This document shows, piece by piece, positions 1 to 5,261 of a stretch of DNA of 12,179 nucleotides (position 1 is its first letter; every line of letters begins with the position of its first letter). Position numbers and translations under genes: made by a program. The notes under the pieces were generated by a model. That model ran no database searches and was not told where the DNA came from. It was given only the letters and a program-made list of their open reading frames with translations. This DNA is from Chloroflexota bacterium (lineage in GTDB: Bacteria; Chloroflexota; Anaerolineae; J036; Brachytrichaceae), in NCBI GenBank assembly GCA_021813225.1, contig JAKALH010000039.1, positions 1 to 12,179 on the forward strand. Direction: 5' to 3'.

Positions 1-294
1 ATCATCAACATCCACCATTCGTTTCTGCCGGCGTTCCCGGGCGCCAAACCTTATCACTCCGCCCACGAGCGCGGGGTGAAGATCATCGGCGCCACCAGCC
101 ACTATGTGACCGCCGACCTGGACGCCGGGCCGATCATCGAACAGGATGTGGCGCGCGTGACGCACAAGGATACGGTCGAGGACCTGCTTCGCAAAGGCCA
201 GGAGCTGGAGAAGGTCGTGCTCTCGCGCGCGATCTGGTCTCACCTCCAGCGCAAGATTCTGGTGTACGGCAACCGCACGGTCGTCTTCCCCTGA
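1..294 (+). CDS. purU: Formyltetrahydrofolate deformylase, C-terminal part (5' truncated by window)
   Basis: This is the last 97 codons of a PurU-type enzyme, read in frame from base 1 to the TGA at 292-294. PurU hydrolyses 10-formyl-tetrahydrofolate to formate and tetrahydrofolate in the cytoplasm, supplying formate for PurT and balancing one-carbon pools. The visible part is the formyltransferase-fold catalytic domain. It opens with IINIHHSFLPAFPGAKPYH, which carries the conserved catalytic Asn-x-His, and continues with GATSHYVTADLDAGPII, which carries the conserved Asp. The family-typical end VYGNRTVVF follows. The N-terminal ACT domain lies outside the window. The gene converges with the repressor gene at 334, with a 39-nt gap and no clear terminator. 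Identification is firm because these motifs are diagnostic of PurU rather than PurN or Fmt. Confidence 0.95.
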   Translation: MINIHHSFLPAFPGAKPYHSAHERGVKIIGATSHYVTADLDAGPIIEQDVARVTHKDTVEDLLRKGQELEKVVLSRAIWSHLQRKILVYGNRTVVFP

Positions 295-333
295 CCGGGC
301 GGCTTAGGAGGCTCGCCGCAGGTCTTCGGTGTT

Positions 334-1116
334 TCACCCGCTTCTGGCTCGACTGGAGCGCGCCCGCCCGGCGCGACGCAGTTGCCGGACGGGCGCACGC
401 TGCAGTTCGGCGCCATCCTGTGCCTGGCGCTGCGCCTCGGCATAAATCCACTGCGCGTTGCGCAGGCCCAGCGCCACCGACGCGCCGCCGGTGTCTACCT
501 GCATCGTCTCATTGAACGGCAGCACGTCGCGCACCGTGAAGCGCGCGCCGGGCATCAGGTTGTGGGCTTCCAGAAACGTCATCAACTCTCCGTTATCCTC
601 AGCCAGTTCGTGGATACGCCGGATGACGCCGCTGTCGCCGGGCCGCATATCGCGCAGGCTCACCCAGGCGGCCACGGCCTGCTCCTCGCCGGGCATGGGG
701 TTGCCGTGCGGGCAGGTGCGCGGGTTGCGCAGCCGGGCCTGCATCCGCGACAGGGTTTCGTCGGAGATGGCGTGCTCCATGGCGTGCGCTTCGCTGTGCA
801 GGCGCGACCACGGCACGTCCAGCAGTTCGCGCAGCATCCGCTCGATGAGGTAGTGCCGCCGCGCCACGGCGCGCGCGCGTTTGCGCCCATCGGGCGTGAG
901 CCGGACCTCGTGCTTCCCGACGCTGACCCAGCCGTCGCGCACCATGCGCTTGAGCGTGGCGCTGACGGTGGGCAGCGACACGCCGATCTGCTCCGCCATG
1001 CGCGAGGCGACCGCCGGAACGCTGTCGCGCTCCAGCACGAAAATCAGCGCCAGGTAGTCCTCAACGGTCGCCGTAGTGCGGTGCCGCTCCGCGCTGTGGA
1101 TCGCCGCCTGTTCCAT
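334..1116 (-). CDS. DtxR/MntR-family metal-dependent transcriptional repressor
   Basis: This 260-residue protein (ATG at 1116-1114) has the three-part DtxR architecture. A winged helix-turn-helix spans about residues 17-80, a metal-binding/dimerisation helix domain about 80-140, and a FeoA/SH3-like domain about 155-228. An Arg-rich tail of about 30 residues ends it. Candidate metal ligands by alignment from memory are D20 (in VEDYL), H88 and E92 (in RRHYLIER), and H107, H111, E114 and H115 (in LHSEAHAMEHAIS). His111 sits where DtxR/IdeR have Cys102 and MntR has Glu99. The family uses Fe2+ or Mn2+ as co-repressor and represses uptake genes. The frame stays open upstream to a TTG at 1218, but the ATG at 1116 is preceded by GGGGAG at good spacing, so I chose it. 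It is divergent from the ZIP transporter, its probable target. Which metal it senses cannot be told from sequence. Confidence 0.9.
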   Translation of the reverse strand: MEQAAIHSAERHRTTATVEDYLALIFVLERDSVPAVASRMAEQIGVSLPTVSATLKRMVRDGWVSVGKHEVRLTPDGRKRARAVARRHYLIERMLRELLDVPWSRLHSEAHAMEHAISDETLSRMQARLRNPRTCPHGNPMPGEEQAVAAWVSLRDMRPGDSGVIRRIHELAEDNGELMTFLEAHNLMPGARFTVRDVLPFNETMQVDTGGASVALGLRNAQWIYAEAQRQAQDGAELQRAPVRQLRRAGRARSSRARSG

Positions 1117-1212
1117 CTCTTTCGCTCCCCGATTGGCATCCTGGGTCCCTCTGGCCCGCCCGGCGGGGAATGCCATCCGCTGTTCGGCGGGGTTTTTCCG
1201 CCGCCGATGTAT

Positions 1213-1240
1213 TGACAAGCTACGCCAGTAAGTGTACCAT
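1213..1240 (+). promoter_or_regulatory. Candidate sigma-70 promoter of the ZIP transporter gene
   Basis: TTGACA at 1213-1218 matches the -35 consensus exactly. After a 16-nt spacer comes TACCAT at 1235-1240 (4 of 6 to the -10 consensus). Transcription would begin near 1247, giving a leader of about 64 nt before the ATG at 1311. The left half of the inverted repeat (AGTAAGTGTA, 1227-1236) lies between the two boxes, so a bound repressor would block the promoter. Confidence 0.5.
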
Positions 1241-1267
1241 ATCGCCGCAAGTTAGCATATACTTACT
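1227..1267. promoter_or_regulatory. Candidate metal-repressor operator: spaced inverted repeat
   Basis: AGTAAGTGTA at 1227-1236 and TATACTTACT at 1258-1267 are inverted copies with 9 of 10 positions matching. Their starts are about three helical turns apart. The right half lies inside TTAGCATATACTTACTAA (1252-1269), whose TTAG/CTAA ends resemble DtxR-family operators. On the minus strand TGGTACACT (1231-1239) forms an extended -10 element for the repressor gene itself and overlaps the left half. The position suggests coordinated control of both divergent genes. Binding by the adjacent repressor is inferred. Confidence 0.45.
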
Positions 1268-1310
1268 AATTCATTAAGCATGAGTTGAATCACAGGGAGG
1301 CAATGCAATT

Positions 1311-2102
1311 ATGGACTTTGCACAGGCGGTGCTGCTGGGAGCGATTGCAGGTTTTACGATCTACATCGGGCTGCCCCTGGGCAGGCTGAAGGTCATCTCC
1401 GACAAGGCGCGCAGTTTCCTCTCCATGATCTCGGCCGGCATCATCCTCTTTCTCCTCTACGACATCTTCATCCACCTGGAAGAACCCATCGAACAGGCGC
1501 TGAAGGCAGCAGGGGCCGGGCAGGGTTCGTATACGGACTTCATCGCGCTGGCGGCCATCTTCGCGGCGGGCCTGGGCATCGGCCTGCTCGGCCTGCTGGC
1601 CTTCGAGGGGCGCTTTATGAGAGCGCAAGGCGCAAGCGGGCAGGCGGCGATGACGCCCACGCGGCTGGCGCTGATGATCGCCATCGGGCTGGGGCTGCAC
1701 AATTTTTCCGAGGGGCTGGCCATCGGCCAGTCAGCCGGCAGCGGCGCTATCGCGCTGGCGCTGCTGCTCATCATCGGCTTCGGGCTGCACAACGCCACCG
1801 AGGGCTTCGGCATCATCGGCCCGCTGGCCGGGCAGCAGCCCTCGTGGGGCTTCATCGGCCTGATGGGCCTGATCGGCGGCGGCCCCACTTTTCTAGGCAC
1901 GATGATCGGCTACAGCGTGGTCTCCACGCCGATTTCCGTGCTGTTCCTGGCGCTGGCCGAAGGCGCGCTGATCTACGTGCTGGCCGAACTGCTGCACGTA
2001 AACCGCCGTCCCGGCCTGAAACTGATCGGGGGCGCCGGGCTGTTGACCGGCTTCATGCTGGCGTTTCTCACTGATATGCTGCTGGTGTATGCCGGCGCAT
2101 AG
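1311..2102 (+). CDS. ZIP-family divalent metal transporter
   Basis: This 263-residue, mostly hydrophobic protein has the eight-helix ZIP layout. ZIP proteins move Zn2+, Fe2+ or Mn2+ into the cytoplasm. The two signature metal-binding helices are clear: HNFSEGLAIG (H130, N131, E134) and GLHNATEGFG (H160, N161, E164). DIFIHLEEP in the second helix (D51, H55, E57, E58) may extend the transport site. The loop between helices 3 and 4 (about residues 100-117) is short and has no His-rich stretch, unlike many eukaryotic ZIPs. The ATG follows GGGAGG at 1295-1300 with a 10-nt gap. The gene is divergent from the DtxR/MntR-type repressor, which makes Mn or Fe uptake likelier than Zn, although substrate cannot be read from these motifs. 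Confidence 0.92.
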   Translation: MDFAQAVLLGAIAGFTIYIGLPLGRLKVISDKARSFLSMISAGIILFLLYDIFIHLEEPIEQALKAAGAGQGSYTDFIALAAIFAAGLGIGLLGLLAFEGRFMRAQGASGQAAMTPTRLALMIAIGLGLHNFSEGLAIGQSAGSGAIALALLLIIGFGLHNATEGFGIIGPLAGQQPSWGFIGLMGLIGGGPTFLGTMIGYSVVSTPISVLFLALAEGALIYVLAELLHVNRRPGLKLIGGAGLLTGFMLAFLTDMLLVYAGA

Positions 2103-2132
2103 GTGCAGCCGCTCCGCCACTGGAAGGGCAAC

Positions 2133-2213
2133 ATGAAAACCGGCCTGGTGCTGCCGGCGTCACACCCAAAGAGATCCTGGTATTGGAGAAAAACACGATT
2201 TGTAACTACGTAG
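2133..2213 (+). pseudogene. Possible remnant or tiny ORF beginning MKTGLVLPA
   Basis: An ATG with a well-placed GGAAGG (2122-2127) opens a 26-codon frame ending at TAG 2211-2213. The first nine residues, MKTGLVLPA, resemble the N-terminus of luciferase-like (LLM-class, F420- or FMN-dependent) oxidoreductases. The rest (basic and aromatic) does not, and base composition drops from GC-rich to AT-rich at about 2166. It may be the stub of a deleted gene, a leader peptide, or chance. Confidence 0.22.
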
Positions 2214-2228
2214 ATATACGTATTTACA
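2201..2228. promoter_or_regulatory. 28-bp near-perfect inverted repeat (candidate operator or RNA hairpin)
   Basis: TGTAACTACGTA (2201-2212) and TACGTATTTACA (2217-2228) are inverted copies with 11 of 12 positions matching, separated by GATA. The right arm ends in TTTACA, a candidate -35 box, so a protein bound here would occlude RNA polymerase. The same sequence could also fold as an RNA hairpin if read through from upstream. I do not recognise the regulator. Confidence 0.45.
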
Positions 2229-2251
2229 GCCGGTTACTTATCCTTCACAAT
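2223..2251 (+). promoter_or_regulatory. Candidate promoter of the racemase-family gene
   Basis: TTTACA (2223-2228, 5 of 6 to the -35 consensus) is followed after 17 nt by CACAAT (2246-2251, 4 of 6 to the -10). Transcription would start near 2258 and produce an ~86-nt leader containing the terminator hairpin at 2288-2320. Confidence 0.4.
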
Positions 2252-2287
2252 ATAGGCAGATTTACCCAAATGTGGGGGGGTAAGTAC

Positions 2288-2320
2288 GACGGGCTGAGCA
2301 ATCAGCCCGTCTTCTTTTTC
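2288..2320 (+). terminator. Strong intrinsic terminator, possibly an attenuator for the racemase-family gene
   Basis: GACGGGCTGA (2288-2297) and TCAGCCCGTC (2302-2311) form a perfect 10-bp stem closed by a GCAA (GNRA) tetraloop and followed by TTCTTTTTC. It ends only 23 nt before the racemase-family ATG, leaving little room for a separate promoter between them. A weaker hairpin, TTACCC/GGGTAA (2262-2267 / 2278-2283), with a run of seven G in its loop and 3' arm, lies just before it. It may simply end ZIP transcription, or act as a leader attenuator. Confidence 0.75.
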
Positions 2321-2343
2321 ATCACCATAATGAGGACACCGCG

Positions 2344-3036
2344 ATGAAAATGATCGGCCTGATCGGCGGGATGAGCTGGGAGTCGTCACTTGAGTATTAC
2401 CGCAGCATCAACGAGACGGTGAAAGAGCGCCTGGGCGGGCTGCACTCCGCACGAAGCCTGATGGTCTCGGTCGATTTTGCAGAGATTGAGACGCTGCAGC
2501 GCGAGGGGCGCTGGGACGAGGCTGCCGCCAGCATGATCGACGCGGCGCGCCGGCTGGAGCGCGGCGGCGCCGACTTCGCCGTGCTGTGCACCAACACCAT
2601 GCACAAGCTGGCCGGCGCCATGGAACAGGCGATGAGCATCCCGCTGCTGCACATCGCAGACGCCACCGCGCAGCGGATCGCCGCGCGCGGCCTGACCGCC
2701 GTCGGCCTGCTGGGCACGCGCTTCACCATGGAAGAGGACTTTTACAGCGGCCGCCTGGCAGAGCGTTTCGGCCTGCGCGTGCTGGTTCCCGGCCCCGCAG
2801 AACGCGACGACGTGCACCGCATCATCTACGACGAACTGGTGCTCGGGACGATCAAACCGGTTTCGCGGCGGCGCTACGCGGAGATCATGACGGGGCTGGC
2901 GGCGCAGGGCGCGCAGGGCATCATCCTGGGCTGCACCGAGATCGGCCTGCTGGTGCGCGACGAGGACAGCCCGCTGCCGCTGTTCGACACGACGCGCATC
3001 CACGCCGAGGCGGCCGTGGCGTATGCGCTCGCATAG
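2344..3036 (+). CDS. Aspartate/glutamate racemase family protein
   Basis: This 230-residue cytosolic protein has the length and motifs of the PLP-independent Asp/Glu racemase superfamily, closest in appearance to the aspartate racemase/YgeA branch. It opens with IGLIGGMSWESS, the family's N-terminal substrate-binding loop. Both catalytic cysteines of the two-base mechanism are present: C82 in VLCTNTMHK and C197 in GCTEI. DTTRIHAEAA near the end is also typical. It therefore looks catalytically intact. The likely reaction is racemisation of L- and D-aspartate or a related amino acid; broad-specificity racemase or hydantoin/maleate relatives cannot be excluded. GAGG (2332-2335) sits 8 nt before the ATG. 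The gene stands alone, converges with the DUF1980 gene, and is preceded by an unusual leader with a terminator hairpin. Confidence 0.9.
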   Translation: MKMIGLIGGMSWESSLEYYRSINETVKERLGGLHSARSLMVSVDFAEIETLQREGRWDEAAASMIDAARRLERGGADFAVLCTNTMHKLAGAMEQAMSIPLLHIADATAQRIAARGLTAVGLLGTRFTMEEDFYSGRLAERFGLRVLVPGPAERDDVHRIIYDELVLGTIKPVSRRRYAEIMTGLAAQGAQGIILGCTEIGLLVRDEDSPLPLFDTTRIHAEAAVAYALA

Positions 3037-3039
3037 TAG

Positions 3040-3095
3040 GGGCGAAGCATCGCTGCACAACTCTCCATAGGAACTTCAATGACGATGCTTCGCCC
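3040..3095. repeat. Palindromic element with perfect 13-bp arms between convergent genes
   Basis: GGGCGAAGCATCG (3040-3052) and CGATGCTTCGCCC (3083-3095) are exact inverted copies separated by 30 nt. The element fills almost the whole gap between the two convergent stop codons (3034-3036 and 3096-3098). It lacks a T-tract, so it is not a standard intrinsic terminator, though it could protect both 3' ends. A palindrome starting TAGGGGCGAAGCAT looks like a dispersed REP/MITE-type element; only one copy is in this window. Confidence 0.7.
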
Positions 3096-3875
3096 TTACG
3101 GATACAGGTAAGGGTTTGCCGGCCGCTGTGTCGGCTCTATTTTGTCCGGCATGATGACCGGCACCTTCTGCCCCGCGAACTCGCCGGCCAGGAGCTTGCC
3201 GGTGACGTGAATCCAACTGTCGTTCTTCAGGCTGGCGGCCTCGCTGGTCTGCACCAGCAGGCCCACCGCCGAGGCATCGGCCACGCAGCAGGTGATGGCA
3301 AAGCGCGACACCCAGATCTGCTCCGCCCCGTTGCGCGGGTCGCGGTAAACGAAACCGACCACATCGACGGCCTGGCCGTCGAAGGCGTGCGGATCGGGGT
3401 TGTTCGAGAAGTCGCGCAGCCAGTCCAGCACGTTCTTCGGCCCGGTGACGGCGCGCTGCGCCTGCGTGACGCTGCCGGCGCGCTGCGGGGCCGTCAGGCC
3501 GATGCCGCGGCTGTTGACCGCGCTGGCGCCCAGAGGTCGCGCCGGCACGAACAGCCCCAGCACCAGCGGAATCGCCATGATGCCCAGCGTCCCCCACGAC
3601 AGCCTGTGACTGTGATCATGGCCGGCATAAGCGTGGTCGTGCTCATGGTCGTGTGCGCTATCGTCGTAAGTGTCCGGGTGCGGCGGCGTCTGTGCGGAAG
3701 CGCGGCGGCTCTCCAGCAGGCGGTAGACCAGCGTCAGCGCCAGCGCGGATAGAATCAGCACGGCCACGAACGACAGCCAGACAAAACGCTGGTTGATGTA
3801 GAAGTTGAGTGTGCCGTCGACGATCTTGGAGTAGAACATCAGCCCCAACCCGCCCAGCACAACCGCTTTCAGCAT
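3096..3875 (-). CDS. TIGR03943/DUF1980 (YcgQ-like) membrane protein, partner of the DUF318 permease
   Basis: From the ATG at 3875 this is a 259-residue protein. Membrane segments lie at about 3-19, 31-53 and 93-112, followed by a large, probably extracytoplasmic domain. The loop between the second and third segments is His-rich: seven His between residues 75 and 90, plus His66, a likely metal-binding stretch. The outer domain carries RFAITCCVADA (Cys196-Cys197), the hallmark of DUF1980, and then DSWIHVTGKL. This family is typically encoded next to a DUF318/COG0701 permease, as here, and the pair is suspected of metal-related transport; the substrate is unproven. The start is uncertain: GTG at 3893 and GTG at 3950 (with AGAGG inside the heptamer repeats) are in frame. 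The ATG fits the usual family N-terminus best. Confidence 0.85.
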   Translation of the reverse strand: MLKAVVLGGLGLMFYSKIVDGTLNFYINQRFVWLSFVAVLILSALALTLVYRLLESRRASAQTPPHPDTYDDSAHDHEHDHAYAGHDHSHRLSWGTLGIMAIPLVLGLFVPARPLGASAVNSRGIGLTAPQRAGSVTQAQRAVTGPKNVLDWLRDFSNNPDPHAFDGQAVDVVGFVYRDPRNGAEQIWVSRFAITCCVADASAVGLLVQTSEAASLKNDSWIHVTGKLLAGEFAGQKVPVIMPDKIEPTQRPANPYLYP

Positions 3876-3952
3876 CGTATCGAGTCTTTTCACCGGTTCA
3901 CCATGCAGCCCAGACGATCCACCTCGGATATCCCGGCGAATACCCCGCACTT

Positions 3953-4043
3953 AGGCCTCTTGCCTCCGGCTTCTGCCATCTATCCTCTGGCATCCCGCCT
4001 CTTGCCTCTGATCTCTGACTTCTAACTTCTGACTTCCGACCTC
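3953..4043 (-). repeat. Thirteen tandem degenerate heptamers, consensus GARGYCA
   Basis: Read on the minus strand, 91 bp split exactly into thirteen 7-bp units, all beginning GA: for example GAAGTCA, GAAGTTA, GAAGTCA, GAGATCA, GAGGCAA, GATGCCA, GAGGCAA. Only the first two bases are invariant, so the array is old or under loose constraint. It starts 6 nt after the permease stop codon and runs to the upstream region of the DUF1980 gene. It gives a purine-rich transcript that would join the two reading frames if they form one mRNA. Confidence 0.85.
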
Positions 4044-4048
4044 TCCCC

Positions 4049-5080
4049 TCACCATGCCAGGTTCAGGTTAATCACCAGGCCGATCAGGATGGCGGCCAGC
4101 AGCGGCAGCACGAACAGGTAAACGACCACCTTACGCCGGAACACGCCCAGGAACATCAGCGTGCTCTTGATGTCCACCATTGGCCCGAACACCAGGAACG
4201 CGATGATCGACCCGCTGGTGAAGGTGTTGACGAACGAGAGCGCCAGGAAGGCATCGACGGTGCTGCACACCGACAGGACGAAGGCCAGCGCGCACAGCGC
4301 GATTACGGATGTCACCGGGCTGTTGCCGATTCCGATGAGCCATTGCTGCGGCACGACCGTCTGTAACGTGGTGGCGATGAGCGAGCCGACGACCAGGTAG
4401 CGTCCCATGTCGAAGAACTCGTCGGCGGCGATGCCGAACGCGCGTTGCAGCCGCGCCGAGAAATTGTTGACTTTGATCGACTCGAGCGGGATGAAGTCGG
4501 TCGAGCCGCCCAGCACCGGCCCCAGCGCGGCGGGGCGCACGACCCTCATCAGGTTGGGCTGCGCGGTGAAGACCAGCCCGATCGACAGCGCCACCAGGAA
4601 CGAAAAGCCGATGCGCGCAAAGAAGACGGTGGACGCGCCGAAGGCGGCGTAGGTGCTGGCGATGACGACCGGGTTCAGCACCGGCGCGCTCAGGATGAAA
4701 GCGATGCCCACCGAGGTCGGCAGACCTTTCTGGTACAGGCGGCGCACCACCGGCACCACCCCGCATTCGCACACCGGGAAGATCAGCCCCAGCAGCGCGC
4801 CCATCACCGTCGCCAGGAACTTGTTGCGCGGGATGACGCGCGCCATGTCGTCGGCGGTGACGAAGACGTCGATCAGCCCGGCGGCGACGGAGCCAAGCAG
4901 CAGGAACGGCGCGGCCTCGATGAACAGCCCGACGAAGGTGGTGACGTAGGTCTGCGCCAGATCGGGCAGGCTGACGGCCGGGGCCAGGCCGATCACCGGC
5001 AGCAGGTTATCGAGCGCAATGGTGCCGATCAGGACGGCCAGAATCAGCCCGACAAATGACAGCAAACGTTTTCGCGACAC
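4049..5080 (-). CDS. DUF318/COG0701-type permease (YcgR-like)
   Basis: This integral membrane protein of 343 residues (GTG start at 5080) has about eight or more hydrophobic helices in two halves joined by a hydrophilic stretch at about residues 173-225. The first half carries the family motif FPVCECGVVPVVRRL (C104 and C106 as a CxC pair) and SAPVLNP (131-137). The second half carries the related VCSTVDAF (271-278) and FGPMVDIKSTLM (299-310). Members of COG0701 include ArsP-type exporters and YcgR/YraQ-like permeases. The neighbouring DUF1980 gene points to the YcgR branch, suspected of metal transport. I chose GTG 5080 because CGGAG precedes it at 5 nt and a -10-like GATAAT lies at 5136-5141; GTG 5125 is an alternative with no ribosome site. 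Substrate and direction are unknown. Confidence 0.85.
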   Translation of the reverse strand: MSRKRLLSFVGLILAVLIGTIALDNLLPVIGLAPAVSLPDLAQTYVTTFVGLFIEAAPFLLLGSVAAGLIDVFVTADDMARVIPRNKFLATVMGALLGLIFPVCECGVVPVVRRLYQKGLPTSVGIAFILSAPVLNPVVIASTYAAFGASTVFFARIGFSFLVALSIGLVFTAQPNLMRVVRPAALGPVLGGSTDFIPLESIKVNNFSARLQRAFGIAADEFFDMGRYLVVGSLIATTLQTVVPQQWLIGIGNSPVTSVIALCALAFVLSVCSTVDAFLALSFVNTFTSGSIIAFLVFGPMVDIKSTLMFLGVFRRKVVVYLFVLPLLAAILIGLVINLNLAW

Positions 5081-5135
5081 GCACACTCCGGCGGGCGCTT
5101 CGTGCAGCGCCCTTCCGTGGATCACTCAAGCGCTT

Positions 5136-5164
5136 ATTATCCATGGTTCGCGGCGTGCCGTTAC
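5136..5164 (-). promoter_or_regulatory. Weak candidate promoter of the permease gene
   Basis: On the minus strand GTAACG (5164-5159) and GATAAT (5141-5136, 5 of 6 to the -10 consensus) are 17 nt apart. Transcription would begin near 5129 and leave about 49 nt before the GTG at 5080, which favours that start over GTG 5125. The -35 match is poor. Confidence 0.3.
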
Positions 5165-5204
5165 GGGTGATAAAGAATGGCGAAAACGCCGCAGGCTGGT
5201 ATCC

Positions 5205-5238
5205 AAACCCGACAGGTCTGGGGCGACCTGTCGGGTTT
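5205..5238 (-). terminator. Bidirectional-looking intrinsic terminator after the MATE-like gene
   Basis: AAACCCGACAGGTC (5205-5218) and GACCTGTCGGGTTT (5225-5238) are a perfect 14-bp inverted repeat with a 6-nt loop. It lies 24 nt beyond the stop of the minus-strand MATE-like gene (5262) and has A/T ends, with TTT closing the stem in either direction. It should separate that gene from the permease unit. Confidence 0.75.
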
Positions 5239-5261
5239 CATCGTCGTTAGGGGCCGATGCC

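Noticed and set aside
300..333. Terminator between purU and the repressor gene
   Set aside because: Only a 5-bp GCGGC/GCCGC pairing with an 11-nt loop and no T-tract.
382..1215. 277-codon plus-strand open frame opposite the DtxR-type repressor
   Set aside because: Antisense shadow: Arg/His/Ala-rich, no recognisable domain, and opposite a gene with clear motifs.
2200..2229. BirA (biotin operator) site
   Set aside because: TTGTAA and TTTACA ends are similar, but the inner half-site bases and the context (no biotin gene) do not fit.
2586..3752. 388-codon plus-strand frame overlapping the racemase and opposite the DUF1980 gene
   Set aside because: It overlaps two genes with strong family motifs in other frames. 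Its Arg/His-rich sequence lacks any domain.
3953..4043. CRISPR array
   Set aside because: Units are 7 bp with no spacers, so this is a simple tandem repeat.
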